Source: Crossaster papposus (taxonomy: Eukaryota; Echinodermata; Asteroidea; Velatida; Solasteridae). Taken from it: DNA of 64,000 bases. Shown piece by piece: positions 44,608 through 56,619 of this stretch (positions are counted from its first letter, which is position 1; the number at the start of each line of letters is the position of its first letter). The stretch covers positions 310,001 to 374,000 of the forward strand of contig JBAIAA010000904.1 in assembly GCA_037893245.1 (NCBI GenBank). The letters are read 5' to 3'. Below the pieces are notes generated by a model. That model made no database searches and was not told where the DNA came from. It worked only from the letters and a program-made list of their open reading frames with translations. Position numbers and translations under genes: made by a program.

Positions 44608-47464
44608 AAACTGATATGACATTCATGAATATACTGTAATACACGTTCTAAAATTAATCTAATGTTCCTTACAATACCTCCATGCTTACACTCTTTGTAA
44701 TTTCCCTGTCATGGTCTTTGTAACCTGAGCCTATAGACACAGCTTTGAGAACAAAGTCGTCTGCGGGCTGCTTCCGTCAAATCTGCTTACAACCAACAAA
44801 TATCTCATCTCATGTTGCATACCGTAGTTTCTTCCCCATTGTCTTAATTATGTTGTCGTGCCTCCTCCGCAATTATTTTCTCCTTGTTATTTAAATATGT
44901 TCTGTTTTGCTTATTTATTGTTTTTTTCTCATTCCTTGATAGTTTTAATTGATCATATTTTCCCCTCCATTTATTTTGTTGTGTCAGTCATTGTCTTGTT
45001 TGTTTGTTTGTTGAAGTGTTTGTTTGAAAACACGTTTTCAAATGATTCCTTACTTTACCTGCACAGGGCCCTTGAGAAACGGATTTGTCCCCCCCCCCCC
45101 CCCCCCCTCTCTTCCTCTCTTGCCCTTATATCCTATACCCACATCCCCCTATATATCTCAAAGGAATTACTGAGATTTCGGAAATGGTTGGAAATACCTG
45201 ACTATTTTCAAAAATGTCCCCCAATTTATTAAATTAAGTTGTTGGCAATACTGTTACACATCCGTGCATGCTGTTGCCAGCCCACTAGTCTGGTTTCCTA
45301 ACCTGATAATTATCTAACATCTATCAATTGCTCTGCTTTGTCTGAACAAAGTCAAGGAACAGCATTAATGTTCTTGGTTTTAGGCCCAGCATCTATTCAC
45401 GAAAAAAATTGATCTCTTCAAAATATTTACCTTAAATAAAAACAATATTTCAAACCCATACAAGCCAAAAACAGTGTATACAGTATATCTATTTATTTCT
45501 CTATCTATGTGTCTATTTGCCTCTTTTCTAAACAAAAATCTACCAGAGGGAACTATACCATTGAAGAACTAACCTACTGGGTGAGTTTTCATGTAAAATC
45601 TCTATGAGGGTACAGCATTAACAATCATTAAAAACGGGTCCTTTTTTCATCTATCACCACCACGACATTATTCAACAGTGTACACCTTAGATCTTGCTAC
45701 ATTATGACCCACACATCACTCTTTTAGAAAATGAAAGAAAATCTAAACAAATAAATTATTTTCACTCGCGTAATTTGTATTAAACGTAGCAGTTTAGTAA
45801 AATATTTATCCATTTTGTTGTAAAATAACATTAACATTATCATAATAAATTTAATATAGGTTTCCCCGACCAATTTCGCAAAAAATAGCGTTCCAATTCA
45901 TCTTGATAGTGGCCAATGTGAAGCGAATTAGCTCTCGGCTGTCGTTCCCGCGGTTCATATATTAGATTTCAGACGTTCAAATTCGTTTTCATATCTGACA
46001 TATTCATGTTTTACTCATCCTACGTTATTTTTTGGGCATTTGGTTTAATTGTTATTTCAATTTAACAGTCGGTTTGGTAAAAGCTTATTTGCATAAGATC
46101 CACATTCGTTTATTCGTTTTCATTTTTGCTCATTCTATAGCTATTTAGCACTTTCTGCATCCAAAATGTTAAAAGTGAAACGACTCAGGCAAGATGCAAA
46201 GTAATTTGTTTTAATTTGTTCACAAGTTTAATTGTATTCTAGTTTGTTCAGTTTTAAACTAAAGAAGTAAAATATAAGTTAGCAATACGGGGAAATTATA
46301 CATGTGTGAAAGTCAAGATACAAACAATACAACTTTGGTAATAGTAAACGTAGGTTTCCCCGCTTTTTATCGCGTATACATATAGTTTTTGTATGTTTTT
46401 ACTTGTTACTGTTGGCTCTATTATATTTGTATTTAATTAAAATATGTGTTTATGTTATATCTCTGTTTTTCGTGCTTTCTTTTTCTAACTGATTTTTCTT
46501 TTTGAGGAGGCAGAATTTTGTGAGAAAAATTATCATTTACTTAATCAATTTAGAATAAGGCACAGTATAATTCAAAAGATCTGAACCGTTTTCGAATTTC
46601 TTTGCCCTCTATTTTATAAATACTTGCCTAATAGTAAATTTGAATGTCCAAACTGGCGCAACTGAAGCGAATTTGAATGACCCAATGCGGAATGTTAATG
46701 CCTCATTCTTGAAATTGAACTGTTGCAAAATGCAGTTGGATGCATTGAGATTAAAATTGAACAATCTATTTTAGTTAATTGAAATGTTGATCTTAAACGC
46801 GCATCCAAATTCGTGCGAAAATGGGTGATTCGTCATCAATTTGTCTGCGAAATATATTAAACTGACCGGGAAAACCTATATTAAAAGTATAGTTTTAGAT
46901 TAGCTATAAGTATATGCAAGTACATAGATGTTATTATGTCTAATACATTGTACTGCCATCAGCAAACATAATCAAAGAAAATGATTTTGTCGATTTGAAA
47001 AAAAAACCATGTAAATAGAGAACAAAAGAGGTCCAATTGTGGATCCTTGAAGGACAGCATATGGAATTTGTTTAGAGAGAAGACTCATAAAGGCAAATAA
47101 GTATAATACCCCGGTTAATAGTACCAAAGGCATTAGAAAGGTTAAACAAATACATGTATAAAGTATAATAAGGGGTGAATTAATATTAGTAGTTATACTT
47201 TATCAATTAATTGAGTGACAGCGTGCGATGTCGAGTTATTTTCCCTTCAACAAAACTGTATATTAGATATATTATATTAAAGTTAAACAGTATAATATAT
47301 TTAAAAAATGACCTACTTTTACGCTATTCCATGCAATACATTTTGTACACGATCAAGGGGCAGTAACGTTTGTCTCTTCATGAAAATGCATTGTCAAGAT
47401 GGCTGCCCCTTACACCATTATTGTAATTTATATAATTAATAATGTTTTGCTTACAGAAGCATGT
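44608..47464. repeat. Segmental block, unit 4
   Basis: The landmarks match 1690-4095 and 33420-36420, with a C-homopolymer at 45090-45107. No gene is seen. It lacks the unit-1 MITEs (the site near 46045 reads GGTTTAATTG) and the unit-3 SINE. Confidence 0.75.
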
Positions 47465-47470
47465 CAAAAT

Positions 47471-49184
47471 AATAATAATAATAATAATAATAATGTATTC
47501 TTAATATAGCGTTTTACATAAAAATCTCAAAACGCTTTACAAAATATAAAAATTACATAAAAAGTAAACCAATTTTGAATTAGTTAAAAAGTAGATTTAA
47601 AAAGTAGTTCAGTTATCAATAATGCCTTTTAAAAAGATAAGTCTTAAGATGCGATTTAAAAATTCCCACTTCGTTAAAATGTCTTAAATAAGTAGGAAGT
47701 CTGTTCCACATAGTAGGTGCATATATGGCAAAAGCCCGATCACCATATGCCTTGCTGGGCTTTGGACGAACCTTAGGATGGTCGAGCTTTTCTCCATTAC
47801 AGCTTTTAGTGTGAATGTTGGAAACATGAACTGATATTAACTCAGTGAGGTACTGTGGCGCTGAATCACTATGGCGTATGAGTTTAAAAATAATACAAAG
47901 GATCTTAAATTCAACCCGCACCGTAACCGGAAGCCAATGTAGTTCCTGAAGTATGGGAGTCATATCTGCATGACTGTCCATTTTCCTCCTTACAACTAGT
48001 CGTGCAGCAGCATTCTGAATGTGCTGCAATTTCTTGAACTGATAATTGTATAAACCAACAAATAAACTGTTACAGTAATCCAATCTTGAAGTAACGAATG
48101 CATGTATTAATTTCTAACAGATTTCTAAGTTTACCAATCCGCCATGTGAGACGCCACCCTACACACACTAGAAATGTGAGTGTCCATGGTTCAAGCCGAT
48201 TCCATTATCACCCCAAGATCCCGTACTGTGTCAGAAGCCACAATACGGACATCTCCAACGCGCACTTCAGTGCTAGCATTTCGGAGACTAGACTTTTTGA
48301 AGCGTGATGAAAACCATACAATCTTTGTCTTGCTATCGTTTAATGCAAGCATATTTGTTCGCATCCAACAACGAATTTCGTCAACACAAGATTCAATACG
48401 TGTTATGCATGAATAGTCAACACGGGAACCACAAGAAATGTAAATCTGACAGTCGATCATCTGCATAAATAACAGAGTTTAGTTCATGACGGGTGATAAG
48501 GTCCTCGAGCGGATCCATATACAAGGATAATAAAACGGGTCCAAGTACGGAACCCTCACTGAAAAATTTAACCCAAATGGGTTAAATTTTAACCCAGGTG
48601 ATTTTTCAGTGAGGGTTCCGTACTTGGACCCGTTTTATTCTCCTTGTATATGGATCCGCTCGAGGACCTTATCACCCGTCATGAACAAAACTCTGTTATT
48701 TATGCAGATGACTGTCAGATTTACATTTCTTGTGGTTCCCGTGTTGACTATTCATGCGCGTGGAACCCCAAACTGAAGAACCTGCTGCTTCGACAACGTT
48801 GACTCAATTGATACCCTATGAGTTGTCATATTCAAGAAAAAGGTCAACCAATCGTAAAACCTTCCCCCTATCCTGAAACGAACTTTCAATCTTTTCAAAA
48901 GGATATCATGATCAACCGTGTCAAAAGCGGCAGATAAATCTAGCATAATTAAAATAACATCATACTGTTTATCAAGGGCACACATAACATCATTGTGCAC
49001 TCGTAAGAGAGTGCAGTTTCAGTGCTATGACCCTTACGATAAGCAGATTGGAATTTACCGTACAAAGCATTATTCTGAAGATATGTGTGGAGTTGGAGCA
49101 ATCCAGCCTTTTCAAGAAATTTATCCAAAAAGGAACAGTTTGATACTGGACGGTAATTTTTTAACAGATTTTTATCTAATCCAG
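47471..49184 (-). mobile_element. 5'-truncated CR1/L2-like LINE
   Basis: On the minus strand the element starts inside the reverse transcriptase (NYRPVSN region near 49160, then LDLSAAFDTVDHDILL near 48930). It continues past the YADD region to the C-terminus (MDYCNSLFVGL and AARLVVRRK, 48083-47616). It ends in a CR1/L2-style tail with AAAGCGTTTTGAG and an (ATT)n microsatellite (AAT at 47471-47494 on the plus strand). CAAAAT flanks both sides (47465-47470 and 49185-49190), and unit 2 has the empty site near 26285. The ORF is broken by a large palindrome at 48404-48760. It is not functional. Confidence 0.88.
48404..48760. repeat. Long palindrome inside the LINE (about 160-bp arms)
   Basis: The segment at about 48404-48570 is repeated in reverse complement at about 48601-48760, with only a few mismatches. 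The centre is a small palindromic insert that itself has inverted ends, CACTGAAAAAT and ATTTTTCAGTG, around TTAACCCAAATGGGTTAA. The right arm is an extra, backwards copy of the reverse-transcriptase YADD region. Confidence 0.85.
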
Positions 49185-49557
49185 CAAAATTGTTAAGTAC
49201 AGCGTTTTAAAGCAAAATAGTGAGAGAGAAAAATCGAAAAAAACAACTGTATGGCTTTTAACATTACTAAGCGTTTAAATACAGAAAACACTATTTTGTT
49301 CAATTTGAATAATTACGATGCGATAAATATTGATGATTGGGCTTTATATATTGTGTGCGACAGATTGTTTTATAAATATGTGACGTCACACTGCACGTGC
49401 ATTGGTATTAATAAGGGGATTCCTGTGGTTTCCAGTTTTCAGTTAACAATGACTAAAGAATGTATAAATGTAGAACGATATACAACAGTAAACTGAACTA
49501 TTGGCATGTCATTGGTGTTTAGAAACTGACATGACTGGTTACAATGTACATGTAACG

Positions 49558-52417
49558 TCACACCTGGTAATACATCTTGACTGAGTAGTTGTCAGCCACT
49601 GCCAGCTGCCCATCTGATGTGAATGTGATTCCGTGGGGACAGTACAGACCCTGTGCAATGCACTTGAGAAAGCCACCTTGAGGGTCATAGTGGTGGATAT
49701 GACCCTTGTTATAACCATTTTGTATTGCAACATAGATACCTGAGCTATCAGTGTACACACCAATGCAGTACTTTACTGGTTGACCATTGATGGTGGGTTT
49801 GATAGTGCACCTTGTAGTACCATTGCCATCAGCAACATTTACTGTTTGTGACAAGAAGCTGATGACAATTCTATCATTGCTGTCTACAGCCAGATAGTAA
49901 GGTGCAACCTTGACTGGTATTGTACGCAGGAGCTTACCATCAGTGGGGCTGTGTTCAGTCAACACCAGCCTCTTGACATCACCTACTACGATGGTACCAT
50001 CATTCTTGACAGCTACACCGTAGAGGTCCACTGCGGTCTTACCGACCTCACTCGGTGGCACTGTTGGGAACTCGTAGGCCAGCGTGTTGTCGCTGTTGAA
50101 CACCTTCACATGGGATTCGCCTCCCTCGACGACCACCAAACGATTGTTGGTGCGTGTGGATGCGATGCCGCGTGGAACTATAGGAGTCATGATGTCAAAA
50201 CAAACAAACAACCATTATGCATTTATTGCACAATCCTTTCAAAAAAGACATTCTTGAAAGAGTAAAAACTGCAGTAGAATAATGTCTGTCAAAGAATACA
50301 TTGTTAAGATTTGGTGTACATGCTTGAGAAATCACCACGTCTTATAATTCATCTTGATGGTGTTTATTTATGCCCCAGATTGTGGGGCATAACATGCTTC
50401 ACCATGATTTATCTTTCTGTGTAAATAATGTGCTATATAGAATTTTTTTAAATGCCTAAGAGTGATAAACATTCACTGCAAAAACTGTGTTTAGCTCGTA
50501 AAGACTTTTCTAAACACTATTTGCTATCAGTTTGTAAACGTGTTTACATACTAAACATGCCTGTTTAGCATTAAGGATGGAGTTTTAGTAATTGAACATC
50601 AATGTTTAGAAATTGGATACGGGTATTAGCTGCAAAACATGTCAACTGTTAGCAAACAAAGTCTGTTTACTCGGTAAGCACAGGTTTTGGAGTGTAAACT
50701 CGTGAATATCGATGTTTACCGATGTTTTCTTTCATCAAATTTACAGTATTTATGTGTGTGTTTTTTTCTCTGTAACTATCAGATGTATTTTTCCTGGAAT
50801 TCCCATCTTTTGCAAAGAGCTTCAGGAATAAAGCAAATCAAATTACTGAGGTGAAATTTTCATTTTTGTTTGTCCACTTTTGAAATGTTGTTTTCATGGA
50901 ATATACATTGAGGTTGAAAAACATTTCTATGTCATGAATACCAACTTATTGAATACAGTAGATCATTATTTTGTTTTAAATTTTACAGTTTCAATGGAGT
51001 TTTATTTACTTTTTTTTTCACCTTATTTGTTAAAAATTTCAAAACAGAGAATATTAGTGAAGAGCGAATGGAAATTGTTTAAGTGCATCATTTCGCAGAT
51101 GGCATGTAATTTTAACTTACGTCCTTGCATCGGGATTGTGCTTTTCTGGTTGCCATCGATGCTGCAGATCACAACTCGTTTGTTGTGGTAGTCAGTCACT
51201 GCAATCTCATCAGGTAGACGAGCAGCAATGTCCCAAGCCCCTTTGAACTCTCCTGGACCGCTTCCCTCTCTACCAAACTCCCCACACAGCTCCCACTTGT
51301 CTTCCATCACCACCTCACCCAGATTGATGTCACCAACCCCCTTACTCTGCTTGAACTTCAGAAATGCCAGCCTGTCATCAACTCTAGGAATAGCCTGACC
51401 GGTCAACAGTTTCAAGTCTTTGCTGATTGTAGGATAGAGTGACAGGAAGTCACTATCCGATGCAGTCCTTGTCACCTCTCTAGCTGTATCTAGTGAAAAC
51501 TGAAACCTCTCCACAGTCAAGCTCGCGGTTTTCTCACATTCTTCCAGTTTCTGCTCACGATCCGACTGAATGTTTTTGATGTCGTTAAGGATTCGATTTT
51601 CCTGGGCCGTGATCTCTGCTCGTATCTTAGCTGCTCTGTCTTGCACTTCTGTTGTGACCCTCCCGAGTGTGAGACTCAAATCTTCTTTTAGTCGCAAGAC
51701 TTTTTCTTGCGATTCTTGGATTTTCTTTATTGAGTTTTCAAGTGGATGAAACAGTTCAGCCAACGATTGCTTGTAATTGGATGCTGCCTCGTATCCCTCA
51801 ATGTACGAGTGTTCTGGCATACGGTGGTTTACGACCGTACAGTCTCGGCAGATGAGTATTTCACACGTGGTACAAAAGAACCTTGCTGCTTCGCCCGCAT
51901 GGATCGGGCATTTTGGATGTTGTTTCTGATGTTTCTTTGTCAGTGTAACCTTTCCCTCACGAATGTCCTTCAGTGGAGTCACCTTGTGGTTAGATGTTGC
52001 TGCGAATCGAAGATGCATTTTGCTACAGGCCGAGCACACATTCTGGTCGCAGTCCAGACATCTATGCGTTGCCTCATTAGCTTCCTCACAAATACCACAC
52101 AAAATACCAGCATCACCCAAGCTCACTACCTTCTCCTGAAGTACAATCTCCTCAACCAAACCGATTAGATGAAAGTTGGTTTTCAGACCCTGCACCCCCG
52201 CCTCTGTAAGCTTCGTCTTCTGTCGACACACGGGGCAAGGAATCTCCGTACAGCCCTGGTGCTTCGTGCTGTGGTATTTCAGCAGACATTGCTCACAGAA
52301 ACTGTGCAGGCATTCTAATATCTTAGGGCGTTCGTATCTCTCGTGACATATGCAGCACTCCAGATGCTGTCTGCTAATCGTCTCTAGAGCTAAACTTATC
52401 GCAGGTCCGGTCGCCAT
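49558..52417 (-). CDS. TRIM-NHL protein, TRIM-4 (exons 51121-52417 and 49558-50177)
   Basis: This is an intact 638-residue predicted RING E3 ligase with the order RING, B-box 1, B-box 2, coiled coil, NHL. The RING begins ECCICHERYERPKILECLHS; B-box 2 begins KCPIHAGEAARFFC and has NHRMPEH where TRIM-1 has DHCKPEH, keeping both histidines. Exon 1 ends with GTAAGT and exon 2 follows CTCCTATAG, in phase 1. The chosen ATG follows a strong pyrimidine tract and CCAG by 10 bp; an upstream in-frame ATG at 52456 lies inside the probable 5' UTR intron and is rejected. The gene is closest to TRIM-2 from B-box 2 onwards, but to TRIM-3 in the first 60 residues. Target and pathway cannot be told from sequence; innate immunity or RNA regulation are both known roles for relatives. 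Confidence 0.9.
50178..51120 (-). other. TRIM-4 intron
   Basis: The intron is 943 bp with GTAAGT and TATAG borders. The TGTTTAC/GTAAACA cluster is at 50480-50730. The stretch resembles the TRIM-1 and TRIM-3 introns more than that of TRIM-2. Confidence 0.6.
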
Positions 52418-52459
52418 TTTGTTTTGTCTGGAAAAAAAGAAAAAGAATGTGTTCATGTG

Positions 52460-54228
52460 TTTAATAATAGGTATCGACAGCCAGAGCTATAGATGTGAAT
52501 TTAAAAGAAGTGCAAAATCACCCTCTTTCCAAAACTGCACATCATCTTTAAACTATCAGTATCATCACTTTTTTTTCTCCCATTTGTCAATCCAATCCGT
52601 TATGGAAAATGCTGAGAATTTATAAGTAACTTACATCCTAACTTGAAAGCCATGCAAGTTGTTACAAAAAAACATTAAACCAAATACCATACATAATATT
52701 CAGGGAATTAAGATGTGGTTCGAGGTCATGTATCATGCACATATGACCTTTGATTTTCTCTGCTGGTGTTAGAGTCCATAGCAGGCATCAATGGGAAGAC
52801 AGTCTAGATGATAAATTGAGGAAGTACATCGTTTGGCGAAATTATTTGAGCACAATCGGTGTGTAACTCAAGATACAGGGGGTGGTCATGCCAGTATTGC
52901 CACAAGTTGTCACAAAATGTACAGATATAATGCAATAAACTAACTACAGCTACAGTACAGCTAGCTACTATCAAAAGAAGTATTACATTAACCCTAACCC
53001 TACCTCATGCTACTTTTTACCACTAGTACTAGTAAAACGTAGTATGCAGTACTATCACTGACTTGTGTGCAATGCCTGTAGTAATTTTTAGTATTGGGTA
53101 CTTCACCCCTAATTGCACTCGTAGTACTTTTTAGCATTTGGTCCCTCTGCTTGCTGAGTGTGCATGTGTAGTATGCTGTGTAGGGTGATCTAAACTCTAC
53201 AGCAAAAATTGTCACTTGGGACACAGCAATGAGTCAAGGCTGGACTACTGCATTTTTTTGCCAGGTAAGTATTACTGACCTATGTGACTATGTAGTGCCA
53301 CTATTTTGAAGTTGGTAGTTAGTATCGGTACTCTGTCAGTACACACCCAATCATCAGTCAGGGATGCGCTACCGAAACTCACGTAAGAATAGAAAAAGTA
53401 CGTAGGATTACGGTCACGTATGACGTAAGAATAGCCACGGTGTAACTTTTTAGCATTTTTACACTGATCGGTTGCGGTCCTAAATATATTCACCAACAAC
53501 ACACCAACAACACGCACAGCACCGACAACCCACCAAAAACGTAATCTATATTGACAAAAAGGTATAGCAAATACTAAAAGAGTAGTACACAAGTACACAC
53601 GATATAAATGATTTATTGTGCTTGACTTGATGATGAGCGAGAGCTAGTGGGGCTGGCCTGGGTTACATTTCTTTTGTGAAAATGAAATTTATTTTTACGC
53701 AAAAAATATATCTCTACTAATCCAAAAAACACCGTCAGGTACTCAGGTTGCACAATTCTTTTCATTTTCTAATTCAATTGACCGATAATATTATCTTTGC
53801 TCACTTTTTGTTATTTCTCCTTTCACTCAGTCCTCGAACTCGAAGCAACACGGAAGTACATGTAAATCATAAATTGACTACAAAGTGGAAGACACTTAAT
53901 ACCATGCTTAATACTAACCGGTGTAGCGATTCGCGTTATACTATATGACTTCCCTACAAAAGTCGACAATGAATGCAACATGACGAAGAGCGCCCCCAAG
54001 ACAACACGCCCACCGCTGACTCTGGCCGTTTTCCAAGCCCAATAGGCTCCATCAGGCTCTGATACCGGTACCATTGACGAATTACTGCATAAACAAAGCC
54101 GAAATAGGGACGAAGCTTGGGCTTGGAAAACGGCCAAAAGCTTTTTTCCATGTCCGTCCACGGCCACCTGAGGCATCGGCGCGAGGGCGCGAGGCGCCGC
54201 GGTGTTATACTAGGGTTAAATATGCAGG
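52460..54228. other. TRIM-4 5' flank and intergenic repeats, no gene seen
   Basis: About 52460-52990 matches the TRIM-2 flank. A short TTAACCCTAACCC (52988-53000) is telomere-like but only two units long. About 53000-53270 is a patch with repeated TAGTACTTTTTAGCAT-like words. A fourth copy of the interspersed fold-back repeat lies at 53964-54165. Confidence 0.5.
53964..54165. repeat. Interspersed fold-back repeat, copy 4 of 4
   Basis: The inverted pair GGCCGTTTTCCAAGCCC and GGGCTTGGAAAACGGCC is well preserved. It is followed, as in copies 1 and 2, by GC-rich sequence near 54175-54205. Confidence 0.75.
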
Positions 54229-54298
54229 CGCGGATCCAGGGAGGGGGGGGGGGGGGGAGGGGGGGGGGGGGGAGGGGGGGGGGCACGTGCCCCCCCAG
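54229..54298. repeat. G-rich tract after GCGCGGATCCAGGG
   Basis: Long G runs (54241-54292) precede GCACGTGCCCCCCC. GCGCGGATCCAGG next to poly-G is a common terminus of transposon relics in invertebrate and fish genomes, but only this end is seen. The glycine-rich open frames here are artefacts. Confidence 0.55.
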
Positions 54299-54829
54299 GT
54301 AAAATGAGTTAAAAAACACAAAAAACGGGGTGTGGGGAAAAAGAGGGGGAGGTGAGAGAAAAGGAAGGGACGATAATCGGATCGGAGGATCTGCTGTGTC
54401 TATTTTGGGGCATAATATAATACTGACAAAAAAGGGTTATCAATCCACGGAACCCCAGTTTGCGACCCGCACCCGTTCAATTTCTGCATGCACAAGTAGC
54501 TCTCGCTCTCAGGGTCTCTACTCGCAGCGGGCCGAGCGAGGTTGGTTTTTATCCGCAGAAGACAACCTGAATCCACCTGGCGCGCATCTAGCCCCTCGTT
54601 GGTATTAGAGGTGGCTCCGTTAACCAACGTATGATACTCGGACTACCTAGCATCGAGGTTCGATAAATAATCCCGCGTCTGGTGGACATGTGGTCATTAA
54701 ATTGGCAGTACTGTCCCCTTCATTGCCAATTACTCTTTTATTGCAGTATGGGTGAATGCTTATGTTGTTAATGACCTTGTGTACAAATGTTAGTTAGTGG
54801 GTTGGTTTGTTCACGGAGCTATGGTTTGT

Positions 54830-55160
54830 CCAACCCAAGCTTGGGCATTGTCCGAAATCTTTTTAGCGACATTGTTGCTATATATATATTTAAATATATT
54901 ATCGCATGTTTCAGTTTTGGGTGTGACCCACATTCATATATAAACTTATAGATCTTTATAATATCCATAATTCTGCATTTTATCTCCATATAATCTTGAA
55001 AACTTTTCAGAGTAAAGAGGCCAGAAATCGCCTCAAATTGCATCACAAAACATATGAATCCAACATTTCCCGGGTCCTTAAGCGTGCCCCGGACCCCACG
55101 CCGTAAAGGCTTCGCGCCCCGCGCTCACATTTTTCAATTTGGGGTGTGCCCCACAATCAT
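54830..55160. repeat. Dispersed repeat, copy A (AGGCCAGAAATCGCCTCA family)
   Basis: The stretch contains GAGGCCAGAAATCGCCTCA, a CCCCGGACCCCACGCC stretch and TTGGGGTGTGCCCCACA. Related copies lie at about 56640-56860 and 56860-57070, on the other side of the 143-bp array, so the array sits inside this repeat family. The rest of 54300-55200 holds no gene. Confidence 0.6.
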
Positions 55161-55293
55161 CAATAAATGTAGCCTATGTGTAATATATATTTACTAGGCG
55201 GTCACCCGGGGTTTGTCGGTTCTCGGGTTTGTAGCTACTTCCCTGGATGGATGGGGATTGTGGATACATGTTGACCGAGTTTAAGCACGATCC

Positions 55294-56580
55294 GACCAAC
55301 TTCAAAAAGGTGACCCCTAGATGACCTTTGACCTCGTACGCTCTAGCGAATGCAAACTGGTTCTTGCGGGGACCGAGCCGGACCCACCCACCGAGTTTGA
55401 ACGCCGCACGACCCCGGGAAGGGGACGAAAAAGCGCGACCAACTTCAAAAAGGTGACCCCTAGATGACCTTTGACCTCGTACGCTCTAGCGAATGCAAAC
55501 TGGTTCTTGCGGGGACCGAGCCGGACCCACCCACCGAGTTTGAACGCCGCACGACCCCGGGAAGGGGACGAAAAAGCGCGACCAACTTCAAAAAGGTGAC
55601 CCCTAGATGACCTTTGACCTCGTACGCTCTAGCGAATGCAAACTGGTTCTTGCGGGGACCGAGCCGGACCCACCCACCGAGTTTGAACGCCGCACGACCC
55701 CGGGAAGGGGACGAAAAAGCGCGACCAACTTCAAAAAGGTGACCCCTAGATGACCTTTGACCTCGTACGCTCTAGCGAATGCAAACTGGTTCTTGCGGGG
55801 ACCGAGCCGGACCCACCCACCGAGTTTGAACGCCGCACGACCCCGGGAAGGGGACGAAAAAGCGCGACCAACTTCAAAAAGGTGACCCCTAGATGACCTT
55901 TGACCTCGTACGCTCTAGCGAATGCAAACTGGTTCTTGCGGGGACCGAGCCGGACCCACCCACCGAGTTTGAACGCCGCACGACCCCGGGAAGGGGACGA
56001 AAAAGCGCGACCAACTTCAAAAAGGTGACCCCTAGATGACCTTTGACCTCGTACGCTCTAGCGAATGCAAACTGGTTCTTGCGGGGACCGAGCCGGACCC
56101 ACCCACCGAGTTTGAACGCCGCACGACCCCGGGAAGGGGACGAAAAAGCGCGACCAACTTCAAAAAGGTGACCCCTAGATGACCTTTGACCTCGTACGCT
56201 CTAGCGAATGCAAACTGGTTCTTGCGGGGACCGAGCCGGACCCACCCACCGAGTTTGAACGCCGCACGACCCCGGGAAGGGGACGAAAAAGCGCGACCAA
56301 CTTCAAAAAGGTGACCCCTAGATGACCTTTGACCTCGTACGCTCCAGCGAATGCAAACTGGTTCTTGCGGGGACCGAGCCGGACCCACCCACCGAGTTTG
56401 AACGCCGCACGACCCCGGGAAGGGGACGAAAAAGCGCGACCAACTTCAAAAAGGTGACCCCTAGATGACCTTTGACCTCGCACGCCCCAGCGAATGCAAA
56501 CTGGTTCTTGCGGGGACCGAGCCGGACCCACCCACCGAGTCTGAACGCCGCACGACCCCGGGAAGGGGACGAAAAAGCGC
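55294..56580. repeat. Minisatellite, nine 143-bp units
   Basis: The units start with GACCAACTTCAAAAAGG at 55294 and every 143 bp up to 56438, ending at 56580. Copies 1-7 look identical and the last two carry a few substitutions. A diverged half unit (55255-55293, ACCGAGTTTAAGCACGATCC) precedes the array and a CAGACAGA microsatellite (56581-56612) follows. The minus strand is open in all three frames across the array, giving three long repetitive reading frames; since 143 is not a multiple of 3 they are one DNA unit read in turn. I regard them as non-coding. Confidence 0.93.
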
Positions 56581-56619
56581 GCACAGACAGACAGACACAC
56601 AGACAGACAGAGAGTAGCG

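Noticed and set aside
51023-52456. Upstream start (52456) and read-through past 51121 for TRIM-4
   Set aside because: The upstream ATG lies before a strong acceptor-like site, and the extension beyond 51121 crosses a GTAAGT donor shared by the paralogues.
52988-53000. Telomeric repeat
   Set aside because: Only two CCCTAA units, too short to mean a telomere or fusion.
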